A model generated the notes under the pieces. It was not told the DNA's origin, did no database searches, and saw only the letters and a list, made by a program, of their open reading frames with translations. A stretch of DNA of 64,000 nt. Source: Pyrinomonadaceae bacterium. GTDB lineage: Bacteria; Acidobacteriota; Blastocatellia; Pyrinomonadales; Pyrinomonadaceae. Positions 1 through 8,506 of the stretch are shown here, piece by piece. Location: NCBI GenBank assembly GCA_019694395.1, contig JAIBCC010000025.1:1-64000 (forward strand), in the 5' to 3' direction. Each line of letters starts with the position of its first letter. Position 1 is the first letter of the stretch. The translations under genes and the position numbers were made by a program.

Positions 1-1
1 G

Positions 2-124
2 ATCATCATCTATAAAGCAGAATCAAAAGTTCTGAGCGAAGGGACAGATTCATCTTTTCCAAAGAACAACTATCAAGCGTCCAAAATAGTTGTCAAAATG
101 TCAATTCTCAAGATACAAGCGTAG
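2..124 (+). CDS. possible 3' end of a gene entering from the left edge
   Basis: One + strand frame stays open from the window edge for 40 codons and stops with TAG at 122-124. The last residues (SKIVVKMSILKIQA) look protein-like but match no family I recognise. The stop lies inside the first copy of a palindromic repeat, as at several other gene ends here. Length alone is weak evidence. Confidence 0.3.
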   Translation: MIIYKAESKVLSEGTDSSFPKNNYQASKIVVKMSILKIQA

Positions 125-277
125 GGTGAAACCCTACGTTAGCTAAATAAACCAAACCGTCTCTGAAGGAGACGAACACCAAAAATTGATTGTTCGACAC
201 TTACAGCGTCGAAACGGATTTTCAATTCATTTCGTAGGGTTTCACCCTACGCTATTATATTGGTCTCTTTCAGAGAC
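120..277. repeat. nested inverted repeats (CGTAGGGT / GTCTCT words)
   Basis: CGTAGGGT-gaa-ACCCTACG (120-138) recurs as CGTAGGGT-ttc-ACCCTACG (233-251). GTCTC-tgaag-GAGAC (159-173) recurs as GTCTCT-ttc-AGAGAC (263-277). The words are small palindromes and also mirror each other across the element. It fills the gap between the left-edge ORF and the carotenoid genes. Confidence 0.8.
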
Positions 278-310
278 AAAATACCAATTTTTCAAACAAC
301 TCTAAATAGC

Positions 311-1066
311 TCAGTCCAATTTTTCGTAAAAGCTGTAATAAAATACACCGAATCCAATTAGTAAAATTATGCCGATGAGAGCGGGAATAAAAAGCACGGC
401 TAAAGCATTTAACGCAGTCCAAAAAAGCAAAATGTAAAAACAACTGATGGTTAATTGAACCGGAGCAGGGAATTTGGGTTTGGCAAAGGTTAAAAGGATT
501 TCGCAGATTATCGCGCCGATTGCGCCGGAAAGAACCCAACCCGCAAAATTTGAAAAAGGCACATTGTAATAAATTCCGCCTGCCGAATATTTCCAAAAAT
601 TCAGGTGAACTGCGCCCGGATCGAGCACTAAATCTATTAAAACCAACAGGATTGTCATTAACAAAACCCTTTTTAATCTTGAATTTACAGTCCGGTTGGC
701 GACTGACAAACTTGCTAAAATCAAAGGTGTCCAGGCGAAAGCCACCGTCCAAGGTGTGACTCCAAAAAGACGCGAACCCAACAGATCATTGTAGAAAAAT
801 TCGCCGTATGGAAATCCGGTGGTTAATCCGATGGTTTCAATCGTCAGTGCGTAAATTCCTAAAGCGACAATAAAAATCAGTGTGTATTTTAATCCTATCC
901 ATCGCCATAAAGCCCAAAATGACGGAACCGCAAACAACACAACATTGATGGCAGAAATCGTCGAATATTCCGCCACCAACGGCACATTGACCATAAAAAA
1001 TGCGCCGATCATCAAAAAAACTGAGATAATGATTGCTAAAAAGAGATTTTTGTTTTTTTGCAACAT
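311..1066 (-). CDS. carotenoid biosynthesis membrane protein (DUF422, CruF-like hydratase)
   Basis: A 251-aa protein with about six hydrophobic helices. The region TTGFPYGEFFYNDLLG followed by the P-W-T-x-A segment near residues 80-110 is typical of the DUF422 carotenoid family, which includes CruF (carotenoid 1,2-hydratase) and haloarchaeal bisanhydrobacterioruberin hydratase. It acts in the membrane on acyclic ends of carotenoids. It is divergent from the prenyltransferase gene across a word-repeat hairpin and lies beside crtI and crtB. The family call is fairly firm; the exact substrate is not readable from sequence. Start ATG at 1066. Confidence 0.75.
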   Translation of the reverse strand: MLQKNKNLFLAIIISVFLMIGAFFMVNVPLVAEYSTISAINVVLFAVPSFWALWRWIGLKYTLIFIVALGIYALTIETIGLTTGFPYGEFFYNDLLGSRLFGVTPWTVAFAWTPLILASLSVANRTVNSRLKRVLLMTILLVLIDLVLDPGAVHLNFWKYSAGGIYYNVPFSNFAGWVLSGAIGAIICEILLTFAKPKFPAPVQLTISCFYILLFWTALNALAVLFIPALIGIILLIGFGVFYYSFYEKLD

Positions 1067-1090
1067 CTGTAATTATCTAAAAAGAGATTA

Positions 1091-1182
1091 TCCACGAAGG
1101 GACACGAAGTAGGCACGAAGAAAAGAAAATTTTTTGAAATGATTTCAAAAAACTTCGTGTTGTCTTCGTGAAGCTTCGTGGA
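1091..1182. repeat. word-repeat hairpin, word CACGAAG
   Basis: CACGAAG occurs at 1093, 1103 and 1114, and its reverse complement CTTCGTG three times before 1182, so the two arms form an imperfect hairpin around an AT-rich loop. A second element with the same word is at 44170-44315. It separates divergent genes and ends about 10 bp before the prenyltransferase start. Confidence 0.85.
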
Positions 1183-1192
1183 AGTAATTTGT

Positions 1193-2044
1193 ATGCAACA
1201 GCTTCGATTCTGGTTACAAGTCAGCCGACCTCGTTTTTGGATTTATATTTTCGGACCTTTTTTAATTGGTTCGATTTGTGCAATTTCCGACAAAACCGAA
1301 TTGCTGAATCCGAAATTCTGGCTTTTTGCGCCGTTTTTTTTAATCTTTGCCAACCTCTTAATTTACGGCATCAATGACATTTTTGATTACGAAACGGATG
1401 TTCTCAATGCTAAAAAGCAGGATTACGAAACTCTCGTCACACCTGAACGCCGTTCAAAATTATGGCTCGCAATTTTGCTCACAACTTTGCCGTTTTTGAT
1501 TTTAACCGTGTTTCAAAATCTTTCTACAATCCTTGCAATGATTGGGTTTCTGTTCTTTTCAATTTTCTATTCCGCACCGCCGATTCGCGCCAAAACGATT
1601 CCTGTCCTTGATTCAATTTTTAATATTTTATACATTTTCCCCGGAATTTTTGCCTACTTTTTATTAGGCGGAACAAATTTGCCTTGGGAAATAGTTTTAG
1701 CCGGGACTTGTTGGGTAATGGCGATGCACGCTTATTCGGCAGTTCCCGACATTGACGCAGACCAAGCCGCCGGATTCAAAACCGTTGCGACCTTGCTCGG
1801 CGGAAAAGGAACGCTGATCTTTTGTGCTGTTCTTTACCTCTCAGCCGGAATTTTAACTTTCAAATATCTCGGAATTTTCAGTGCAATTGCTTCGATTTGT
1901 TATTTGGCAATGATGCTGATTTCGCTCTGGAATTACAGTCAAGCGCATGTTTTTGCCGTGTATCGTTATTTTCCGTGGTTAAATACGATTATCGGGTTTG
2001 CGCTCTTTTGGTTCATTGCAATTTCAAAGTTTTTTAAGAATTAG
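1193..2044 (+). CDS. UbiA-family prenyltransferase, lycopene elongase-like
   Basis: A 283-aa multi-helix membrane protein. The UbiA Asp-rich motifs are visible: NDIFDYETD near residues 61-69 and the second motif DIDADQAAG near residues 185-193. These bind Mg2+ and the prenyl diphosphate. Length and context (cruF-like, crtI, crtB) fit lycopene elongase (LyeJ/CrtEb type), which adds C5 units to lycopene ends to start C50 carotenoids; a quinone or chlorophyll-type UbiA is less likely here. I start at ATG 1193; an in-frame GTG at 1178 lies inside the hairpin repeat. No clear Shine-Dalgarno is visible. Confidence 0.75.
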   Translation: MQQLRFWLQVSRPRFWIYIFGPFLIGSICAISDKTELLNPKFWLFAPFFLIFANLLIYGINDIFDYETDVLNAKKQDYETLVTPERRSKLWLAILLTTLPFLILTVFQNLSTILAMIGFLFFSIFYSAPPIRAKTIPVLDSIFNILYIFPGIFAYFLLGGTNLPWEIVLAGTCWVMAMHAYSAVPDIDADQAAGFKTVATLLGGKGTLIFCAVLYLSAGILTFKYLGIFSAIASICYLAMMLISLWNYSQAHVFAVYRYFPWLNTIIGFALFWFIAISKFFKN

Positions 2045-2137
2045 GACACGGATGAACACAGAAAAAAAACGGATTTAACGGATAATTTTTTTTGTAAAAT
2101 CTGTGTTAATCCGTAATTTTCAGTCAAATCCGTGTCC
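2044..2137. repeat. word-repeat hairpin (GGACACGG / CGGAT words)
   Basis: The left arm starts GGACACGGATGAACACAG and contains repeated ACGGAT words; the right arm has ATCCGT words and ends with ATCCGTGTCC. It sits between the convergent ends of the prenyltransferase and crtI genes, so it could act as a two-way transcription stop. That role is inference. Confidence 0.8.
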
Positions 2138-2151
2138 TATTTTCTCTTCAT

Positions 2152-3651
2152 TTATAAATTTTCTAACGGCTCAGGATCTTTAATTCCGTGAATCCGCTTA
2201 TAAATCAATTCCGCACTGATCAAACAAATCTGCGTGCCGATGCCGGGATTGGTTCCCGCACCGACGTAATACAAATCTTTAACTTTTTTAGAAAAATTGT
2301 TCGGGCGGAAAATCGCGGTTTGCCAAATTGTATGCGCTAGTCCGAGAGCCGTTCCGCGATAGCTGTTGTAATCGGCGGCAAAATCGGGAACGGTGTAAAT
2401 ACGTTTATATTCAATCTTTTGGCGCAAATCCGGCAAATTCATTTCGCGTTCCATAATCGCTAAAACCTCATCCGCATATTTTTGTTTTTCCGCTTCGTTG
2501 ATTTCCAAACCTGACGCAATCGGAACTAATACAAACAGATTTTCTTTGCCTGCGGGCGCAACGCTCGGATCAGTGACGCTCGGCGCACAGACGTAAAGCG
2601 ACGGGTCAAGCGGAAGCTGAGGATTTTTATAAATCTCGGCAAAATTTTTGCGCCAATCCTGCGAAAAAAGTAAGTTGTGATGAATCAAACTTGGCAATTT
2701 TTCTTTCACGCCCAGATACAAAATAAAAGCGGACGGCGCGAGAATCCGTTTTTTCCAGTATTTATCGGGATAAGTTTGGTGCGCCGTGTCGAGCATTTTC
2801 GTTTCGGTAAATTGCATATCGGCGTTGGAAACAACCAGATCCGCTTCGATAATTTCGCCGCTTTCGAGTTTCACGCCAACTGCTTTTTTATTTTTGACAA
2901 TGATTTCCGCGACAGGTGAATTTGCCCGCAGAGTTGCGCCGTTCTTTTCAGCAATCCGCACTAATGCTTTAATCAATTCGTAAAAACCGCCTTGGGGATA
3001 GAAAACGCCCTGATTAAAATCCATATGGCTCATCAGATTGTAAAGCGCGGGAGCTTCGTAAGGCGATGTGCCGAGAAAAACCATCGTGTATTCCATAATT
3101 TGGCGCAGTTCTTCGGATTTGAAAAAGCGTGAAACGAAATTGTGCATTTTGGAAAACACGGACAGTTTTTGCCCTTCGGTCATCACGCGGCGATTGAAAA
3201 AGTCAAAAATTGTATCGTAATTTTTGAACATAAAAAAGTTGGTCGCCACGTTGTATTGATACTCGGATTGTTTGAGATATTTTTTTAATTGCTCGCCCGC
3301 GCCGGGTTCGATACTGTCAAACATTGCCGCATCTTTTTCGATGTCTGATTGAATATCAACCTGCATATTGCGGTCTTTGAAAAAGATTCGATACGATGGC
3401 GAAAGTTTGACCAAATCAAGATGGTCTTCGACTTTTTCACCGACCAATTTGAAGTAATGCTCAAAAATATCCGACGCGAGATACCACGACGGTCCCATAT
3501 CAAATTTGAACCCATCCGCCTCAAAAATATTCGCCCGTCCGCCGAAGTTGGCGTTTTTTTCTAAAACTGTGACGCGATAACCTTTTTTGCCAAAAAGTCC
3601 CGCCACACCAAGTCCGCCGATGCCTGAGCCTATCACAATTAAATGTTTCAT
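2152..3651 (-). CDS. crtI: phytoene desaturase (CrtI-type FAD dehydrogenase)
   Basis: A 499-aa flavoprotein. The N-terminal dinucleotide motif GSGIGGLG and the following E-K-N-A-N-F-G-G-R segment bind FAD. The C-terminal YVGAGTNPGIGTQ segment is the family signature near the end of CrtI proteins. CrtI takes phytoene through successive desaturations, usually to lycopene. Start ATG 3651. It lies upstream-to-downstream with crtB on the same strand, separated by a hairpin of GCGAAAG words. A CrtD-like role (3,4-desaturation) is possible, but only one such gene is present and crtB is next to it. Confidence 0.9.
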   Translation of the reverse strand: MKHLIVIGSGIGGLGVAGLFGKKGYRVTVLEKNANFGGRANIFEADGFKFDMGPSWYLASDIFEHYFKLVGEKVEDHLDLVKLSPSYRIFFKDRNMQVDIQSDIEKDAAMFDSIEPGAGEQLKKYLKQSEYQYNVATNFFMFKNYDTIFDFFNRRVMTEGQKLSVFSKMHNFVSRFFKSEELRQIMEYTMVFLGTSPYEAPALYNLMSHMDFNQGVFYPQGGFYELIKALVRIAEKNGATLRANSPVAEIIVKNKKAVGVKLESGEIIEADLVVSNADMQFTETKMLDTAHQTYPDKYWKKRILAPSAFILYLGVKEKLPSLIHHNLLFSQDWRKNFAEIYKNPQLPLDPSLYVCAPSVTDPSVAPAGKENLFVLVPIASGLEINEAEKQKYADEVLAIMEREMNLPDLRQKIEYKRIYTVPDFAADYNSYRGTALGLAHTIWQTAIFRPNNFSKKVKDLYYVGAGTNPGIGTQICLISAELIYKRIHGIKDPEPLENL

Positions 3652-3660
3652 AAATTTTGT

Positions 3661-3750
3661 TTTGCCCGCGAAAGACGCTAAAAACGCGAAAGTTAGGAAA
3701 ATATTTGCTCTGCTTGTTTTCGCGTCTTTCCGCGTTTTTTCGCGGGCAAA
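3661..3750. repeat. word-repeat hairpin, word CGCGAAAG
   Basis: TTTGCCCGCGAAAGACGC and a second ACGCGAAAG on the left face CTTTCCGCG and TTTTCGCGGGCAAA on the right. It lies between crtB and crtI, both on the minus strand. Confidence 0.85.
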
Positions 3751-3754
3751 TAAA

Positions 3755-4624
3755 TCAAATTTTTATTAGAGCCTTTGCCGAAAGTTTTAGTTTAGTTACA
3801 AACGAAGTCCGCGCTCTTTGTTTGAACACATTGTAATTCAGCTTTTCGATTTCGCTTAAAATTCCCGAATATAAAACGTATGAAATCTTAACCGCCATTC
3901 TTCCGCGAAGCTTGAGCATCGGGATTCCTTTCAGCGATTCCCGGTAGATCTCACGATTGCGTTCGATCTGGAATTTCATCAGCGCAATAAATTTTTCGTC
4001 GTAAACGTGATTGGCAATGTCTTCATTGCTCAAACCGAATTTAGCCAATTCGTCCTGCGGAATATAAATCCTTTGCCGCACATCCCAATCTTCCCGGATG
4101 TCGCGCAAAAAGTTGGTTAATTGAAAAGCATAGCCGAGCTGTAAAGCGTGTTTGAAAGCGTCTTCGGAAGAATAGCCGACGATCCGCGTCACCATCAGCC
4201 CGATCACGCCCGCCGAACCATACATATAATTTTCGAGTTCGGCATAATTGGAGTAAGTCATTTTTTCCGTGTCCTGCAACATCGAATCGAAAAAAGCTTC
4301 GCCTTCCGTCATTGGAATTTTATATTTGTTAAAAGTTTCGGCAATCGCCAGTAAAATCGAATCAGCCGAATCCTTATTTTCCATTGCATCACGCCACTTA
4401 TCCCGAAAATCTTCAATTTGTTTTCGTGCTTCGGCTAGATCAACATTTTCGGGATTATCTACAAATTCATCGGGAATCCGCGCAAAAGCATAAACTGCAT
4501 AAATTGCCAGACGCACTTCTCGCGGAAAAAACTGCGTCGCAAAATAATAACTCGTTCCGAAATGACGAGTAATTTCCTGACATTTCTGAAAACCTTCGGC
4601 AAGAAGTTTTTCATTTTGATTCAT
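3755..4624 (-). CDS. crtB: phytoene/squalene synthase family protein
   Basis: A 289-aa protein of the trans-isoprenyl diphosphate synthase, head-to-head class. Both Asp-rich sites are visible: DEFVD near residue 56 and RDIREDW near residue 170, followed by the R-Q-R-I-Y-I-P-Q-D stretch typical of CrtB. It joins two geranylgeranyl diphosphates to phytoene. I place the start at ATG 4624 (MNQNEK). The longer frame to 4684 reads through the CACAGATG hairpin and is unlikely. Squalene synthase is possible in principle, but adjacency to crtI favours phytoene synthase. Confidence 0.9.
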   Translation of the reverse strand: MNQNEKLLAEGFQKCQEITRHFGTSYYFATQFFPREVRLAIYAVYAFARIPDEFVDNPENVDLAEARKQIEDFRDKWRDAMENKDSADSILLAIAETFNKYKIPMTEGEAFFDSMLQDTEKMTYSNYAELENYMYGSAGVIGLMVTRIVGYSSEDAFKHALQLGYAFQLTNFLRDIREDWDVRQRIYIPQDELAKFGLSNEDIANHVYDEKFIALMKFQIERNREIYRESLKGIPMLKLRGRMAVKISYVLYSGILSEIEKLNYNVFKQRARTSFVTKLKLSAKALIKI

Positions 4625-4655
4625 AAATTTAATGTTGTAAATAATAAAGACAAAA

Positions 4656-4779
4656 TTTCTCCACAGATGAACACAGATGGACACAGATTTTTTTTGATTA
4701 TTAAAGCAGGTTTAGATAATCATTTTTTAATCATTTATCTTCTTTGTATCTGTGTGAATCTGTGTCCATCTGTGGAGAA
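4656..4779. repeat. word-repeat hairpin, word CACAGAT
   Basis: CACAGATGAA, CACAGATGGA and CACAGAT follow each other at about 10-bp steps from 4662, and the right arm repeats ATCTGTG three times to 4779. The outermost bases TTCTCCACAGATG and CATCTGTGGAGAA pair perfectly. It lies upstream of crtB and downstream of the SDR gene. Confidence 0.9.
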
Positions 4780-4816
4780 TTTAAAAATAATTCTTTTCAA
4801 TTACTTGATGAAAAAC

Positions 4817-5539
4817 TCAAACCAATTGATGATTTTCGGGCATCAGCACGATTTCCGACATTACTCCTTCGCCTTCCTGCGTAGCGGCAAAGAAAATTGC
4901 TTTAGCGGCGGCTTCGACCGAAAGCATTTTGTCTCGTTGAACTTTCATCGTGATGTTGTCCCAAAAGGTCGAGTCAACCCCGCCAAAGTGCATCAGGCTG
5001 AAACGGATTCCAAAGCGTTTGTATTCATCTTTGAGGCATTTGACCATTCCGGTCAGCGCGTATTTTGCCGCACAATAGGCAGATGCCTGCATCATCGGAG
5101 CTTTGCCCAAAATGCCGGGAACAGCGACTACCCGACCAAACTTTTGTTCCGCCATTACCGGAAGAACGGCTTGGAAAACATTGAAAGCAGTGCGGACATT
5201 GGCATCGATCAAATCGTTGAAATTTTGCAGAGTTAATTCGCCGAACGGTTTTAAAATGCCTAATCCGGCAGTGTGAATCAAATAATCGATCGAGCCGAAT
5301 TTTTTGCGGACGGCTTCGACCAGATTTTTAACGTCTGTTTGATTAGCTGCGTCTGCTTCGATGGCTAAAATATTTGGATTACCTTTAGAATTAAGTTTGT
5401 ATTCAAGCTCTAAAAGTTCGGCAATGTTCCGCGAAGTAATAACGACATTAGCATTTGCCTGTGAAAAAAGTTCGGCAACGCAACGTCCGATTCCGCGTCC
5501 TGCTCCGACAATCAAAACGGTCTTTCCCTCTAAATTCAT
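4817..5539 (-). CDS. short-chain dehydrogenase/reductase (SDR)
   Basis: A 240-aa classical SDR. The NAD(P)-binding motif GAGRGIGR is at residues 12-19, the catalytic YCAAK is near residue 155, and a Ser lies upstream of it as required. The start ATG 5539 has GGAAGG just upstream; the longer frame to 5620 has no such support. It is on the crtB strand, but 190 bp and a hairpin separate them, so membership in the carotenoid pathway is only suggested. The substrate cannot be named. Confidence 0.85.
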   Translation of the reverse strand: MNLEGKTVLIVGAGRGIGRCVAELFSQANANVVITSRNIAELLELEYKLNSKGNPNILAIEADAANQTDVKNLVEAVRKKFGSIDYLIHTAGLGILKPFGELTLQNFNDLIDANVRTAFNVFQAVLPVMAEQKFGRVVAVPGILGKAPMMQASAYCAAKYALTGMVKCLKDEYKRFGIRFSLMHFGGVDSTFWDNITMKVQRDKMLSVEAAAKAIFFAATQEGEGVMSEIVLMPENHQLV

Positions 5540-5902
5540 TTTTCCCTTCCTTGTTCGTTTAATTTTTTGATAAAAGCGCACAATTATCCGACCTTTTCGG
5601 TTTGACAGTTTGGCTGACAAAAACCGAAAACGAAAGAAACAGCATCAATGCACAATTTATCTGACCTGTTTGATATTAAATTTTCAAAAATAAATCGCTC
5701 AAAATCTCAATTCTTTAGGTTTAGTGAAAGGTGTAAGACTTAACAAAGCCTAGCAAATTTAGATACTTTTGCCAAATTTATTTCTCTCAAAACACAAAAG
5801 TCAAATTTTATTATTCGTCGGAAAGGGTAAAACGGATGCAGAAAAAGGAGTGAGGTGAGGAGATTAAACAGGATGCTATCTAGTTTTAAAAGGCAGGCTT
5901 GT
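5540..5902. other. intergenic region with one long hairpin
   Basis: There is no convincing gene in this 363-bp AT-rich gap. AGATTAAACA (5861-5870) and TGTTTAATCT (5900-5909) form a perfect 10-bp inverted repeat with a 29-nt loop. The right arm covers the stop codon of the next minus-strand gene. No T-run follows on the minus strand, so it is not a standard terminator. Confidence 0.6.
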
Positions 5903-6364
5903 TTAATCTTTAGAGGTTGCCAGAATAATCACCGGAACGGCAATAATAGCCGCTGCGCCAATGACTAAACCTAAAATATGTTTGCGGGTTGGGATTCGCT
6001 TGCCGTTCCAGGCTTTTGCGTCGCCGTAACCTTTGCGAATCTTTTTGATGCGCTCGTATTTGATTTCCATATCGGCTTTCAGATCAACTTCGTGAATCTT
6101 AACGGAATTATCGTTGATTTCCAGCACCGAACCGTAAAACTCTTTGCCGTCGTTATCAATGACCGTGATTTCGCCAAATCTGCCTATTTTGGTGATTTCG
6201 TCTTTTACCTTTTGGGCTTTGGTATCAAGTTTGGCTGCCGGATTATTTGAATTATTGTTTGGCGTTTGTGCCGAAAGGGAAATAAAACTTGACTGAATGC
6301 AAATTGCCAAAAGTAGCAGCATTTTTAATAAATCGTTCGGTAAAACTTTTCGGTTAATTATCAT
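5903..6364 (-). CDS. exported small protein with C-terminal membrane helix, unknown function
   Basis: A 153-aa protein. Residues 1-33 form a signal peptide ending near S-L-S-A-Q. The middle (G-x-I-T-V-I-D-N-D-G-K-E-F-Y-G-S-V) reads like a small beta barrel of the Sm/LSm kind, and a hydrophobic helix (V-I-G-A-A-A-I-I-A-V-P-V-I-I-L-A) lies at the end. I start at ATG 6364; the longer frame to 6442 adds a Lys/Arg-only stretch that is the shadow of the upstream gene's Lys-rich tail. It overlaps that gene by 11 bp, so the two are probably co-translated. I do not recognise a named family. Confidence 0.65.
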   Translation of the reverse strand: MIINRKVLPNDLLKMLLLLAICIQSSFISLSAQTPNNNSNNPAAKLDTKAQKVKDEITKIGRFGEITVIDNDGKEFYGSVLEINDNSVKIHEVDLKADMEIKYERIKKIRKGYGDAKAWNGKRIPTRKHILGLVIGAAAIIAVPVIILATSKD

Positions 6365-7535
6365 CGTCGTCCTTCTTTTTGGCTTTCTTTTCTTTTTTCT
6401 CTTCTTTCTTCTCTTCGCCGCGAACATTTTGAATTTTCTCAATGATCCGGTCTGCCATATGCGGTGCGCCTAAATTTCCGTCAAAAATTATGACCTCGCC
6501 CGTGGTAATGATCGAACCGAGCCGTTCGCTGTAAAGTTTGAAAGTGAATTTATAAGTAAAGAGCAAATGGTCAATTTCCAGAATCAGATCCGCTAAGTCT
6601 CTTTCCTGCACAAAAGAAAGTCCCCAGCCGTTCATTTCTTCCTTTTTATTGAGCGCGTTAACTATTTGATCGGGTTTGACAAAAACGGTGTCGCTGACAA
6701 CATAGATCGTCTTTGAAACAGCTAAAATTTCCTTTGGTGTAATTGGTTTGATGATGGTCGAACCCGGTCCTTTCGGTGTCAGAGGTGTCACCCCGCGCTG
6801 CGGCATCTGCACGGAGCTTTGCGGAATAGGATACGGAGCGTTAATTGGTGAGGGAGAGGTTGTAGCGTAATTTGGAGGAGCGATCTTTTGAGAAACAGAA
6901 CGGATTAACCCTAAAACACTGGAAAGCGGAACGGCAATGTCCTGACCGGAGAGAGAATCGTTAGTGTTGATGATTCCGAGCGAATGTCCTCCCTCATCTA
7001 TCACTAATCCCCCGATTCTTTTGTCGCCGTCCAAGCCTTTAAACTGTAAAACCCGGTAACCATTCCCCGCACCCGGAATATTATCGGCAAGCTGAACCGA
7101 ATTAAGCACGGTCGTTTTAATCGAAACACCGTTGGTTGGATTGGCAACGACAAAAATTCTTGAACCGACTGCCGCTTCTTCAACCGTTCCGTTCGGGATT
7201 ACCCGTAAACCTGCCGCGTTGATTCGTAAAACTGCGAGGTTTCGTCTTTCGTCAGTTGCCACTATTTCGGCGTGATCGAAAATTTCTCCATTGCGGAGGC
7301 GGACTTGAATCTCTCTCGCATCCTTGACCAGACTATTTGCCGTCAATATCAATCCGTCTGCCCGCACGACTAACCCTGAACCGATCGCATTTGAATTTAT
7401 TCCATCCGCTAACAAAATCGTCACCACCGAATCAACCGAAGCTTCAACTGCAATCGGCATTTGTGCGGTGATTACTTTGGCAGAAACAATCGCTAGAACC
7501 AAAACCGGTAGAATTTTAATAAATCTGTGCAGCAT
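6354..7535 (-). CDS. exported trypsin/HtrA-fold protein lacking the catalytic triad
   Basis: A 393-aa protein: signal peptide 1-24, a chymotrypsin/HtrA-like fold about 30-215, a Pro-rich linker 220-260, a mixed domain to about 370, and a Lys-rich tail. Compared with HtrA, the His site (T-N-N-H-V-V) reads TANSLV with Ser68; the Asp site (D-L-A-V-L) reads NLAVLR with Asn99; the Ser site (G-N-S-G-G-P) reads KRIGGL with Ile174. All three catalytic residues are therefore replaced, which points to a non-enzymatic binding or scaffold role in the periplasm. It overlaps the next gene, with which it likely works. Confidence 0.75.
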   Translation of the reverse strand: MLHRFIKILPVLVLAIVSAKVITAQMPIAVEASVDSVVTILLADGINSNAIGSGLVVRADGLILTANSLVKDAREIQVRLRNGEIFDHAEIVATDERRNLAVLRINAAGLRVIPNGTVEEAAVGSRIFVVANPTNGVSIKTTVLNSVQLADNIPGAGNGYRVLQFKGLDGDKRIGGLVIDEGGHSLGIINTNDSLSGQDIAVPLSSVLGLIRSVSQKIAPPNYATTSPSPINAPYPIPQSSVQMPQRGVTPLTPKGPGSTIIKPITPKEILAVSKTIYVVSDTVFVKPDQIVNALNKKEEMNGWGLSFVQERDLADLILEIDHLLFTYKFTFKLYSERLGSIITTGEVIIFDGNLGAPHMADRIIEKIQNVRGEEKKEEKKEKKAKKKDDDDN

Positions 7536-7599
7536 AAATCTTTTTTCCGGGTAATCTGAAAGAAATTATGCCGAAGCTAAAAGAAGTTGTGAGAGGCGA

Positions 7600-7626
7600 C
7601 TGTGACACTTTTTATAACTGTCACAG
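7600..7626. promoter_or_regulatory. 8-bp inverted repeat CTGTGACA-N11-TGTCACAG
   Basis: A perfect inverted repeat lies 65 bp upstream of the pseudoprotease start and 25 bp beyond the esterase stop. Its half-site TGTGA/TCACA resembles CRP/FNR-type operators, but the 11-nt spacer differs from the classical six. It could be an operator or an RNA hairpin; no T-run follows on the minus strand. Confidence 0.45.
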
Positions 7627-7650
7627 TGATTTTTTTGAAATTAAGGAATT

Positions 7651-8334
7651 TTATTTTTTCAATAAAGGTTTGAGTGCATTATAAACATTGTCGGTCATGA
7701 TCTTTTCGCCCTCGGCGTTGGGATGGATTCCGTCGGGTTGATTAAGTTTCGGATTGGTGGCGATGTTTTCTAAAAGAAACGGTAAGAATTCGACTTTGTG
7801 TTCGGCGGCTAGATCGGGAAAGACAGAGACAAATTCGCGTTGATATTTAGCTCCCATCGTCGGCGGGGCAAGCATTCCGCAGAACAAAACTTTGACATTT
7901 TTGGCTTTGGCTTTTTTGATCATTGTGCCGAGATTTTCTTTCATTTTCTCGACGGGTAATCCGCGCAGCAGATCGTTTGCGCCGAGTTCGAGGATTAAGA
8001 TCTGCACGTTATCCTGTTCCAGCGACCAATCAATTCTTTCCAATCCGCCCGCGCTGGTATCGCCTGAAACGCCTGCATTGACTACATCATAATCGTAACC
8101 GTCAGCACGGAGCTTCTCCTGTAAAAGATAGGGATATGAATCTTTTTCGCTCAGCCCGAAACCTGCCGTTAAACTGTCTCCGAAAGCCACGATCTTTGGT
8201 TTATTGGAAACGGTTTGGGGAACCTGAGTTTTCTCGCGCGGCTGCTCAAATTCTCTTTTGGCAGACGAAGTTCCGCACGACATCAGAAAAAATATGAAAC
8301 ATAAGATTGTGATTGAACGAATACTATTGAACAT
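7651..8334 (-). CDS. TesA-like SGNH-hydrolase lipoprotein (arylesterase/lysophospholipase)
   Basis: A 227-aa lipoprotein. The lipobox is LMSC near residues 17-20. The SGNH blocks are clear: block I GDSLTAGFGL (catalytic Ser), block III GANDLLRG (Asn), block V DGIHPN (Asp and His). The family cleaves acyl esters or thioesters in the envelope; E. coli TesA is the best-known member. It is divergent from the ybbA-ybbP pair exactly as tesA is in E. coli, which supports orthology of the locus. Unlike E. coli TesA it appears lipid-anchored. Confidence 0.85.
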   Translation of the reverse strand: MFNSIRSITILCFIFFLMSCGTSSAKREFEQPREKTQVPQTVSNKPKIVAFGDSLTAGFGLSEKDSYPYLLQEKLRADGYDYDVVNAGVSGDTSAGGLERIDWSLEQDNVQILILELGANDLLRGLPVEKMKENLGTMIKKAKAKNVKVLFCGMLAPPTMGAKYQREFVSVFPDLAAEHKVEFLPFLLENIATNPKLNQPDGIHPNAEGEKIMTDNVYNALKPLLKK

Positions 8335-8395
8335 AATTTGTCGCGTTTGCGCTTGATGCTTTTACGGAATTAGATGCAAATTGTTGCAAAATTCG

Positions 8396-8500
8396 TTGGT
8401 CTTTGGTTTTTGGTCTTTGGTCTTTGGAAATTTTAGTGGAAAATATTCTCTGTATAAATTCAAACAGCCAAAACCAAAAGCCAAAGACCTAAGACCAAAA
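8396..8500. repeat. word-repeat hairpin, word GTCTTTG / CAAAGAC
   Basis: GTCTTTG is repeated at 8399, 8413 and 8420 (steps in multiples of 7), and the right arm carries CCAAAAG, CCAAAGACC and AAGACCAAAA. It fills the divergent tesA-ybbA promoter region and ends 6 bp before the ybbA start. The same CAAAGAC word occurs inside two coding regions (26096-26142 and 41949-41985). Confidence 0.85.
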
Positions 8501-8506
8501 CAATTT

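Noticed and set aside
4625..4684. Extra 20 residues at the crtB N-terminus
   Set aside because: They are encoded by the CACAGAT hairpin repeat and do not belong to the family; ATG 4624 begins the known start.
5861..5909. Intrinsic terminator of the 153-aa gene
   Set aside because: The 10-bp stem is real, but no T-run follows in the reading direction and the loop is long.
5903..6442. Longer start of the 153-aa exported gene with a Lys/Arg-rich N-terminus
   Set aside because: That stretch is the opposite frame of the Lys-rich tail of the pseudoprotease, and the signal peptide starts at 6364.
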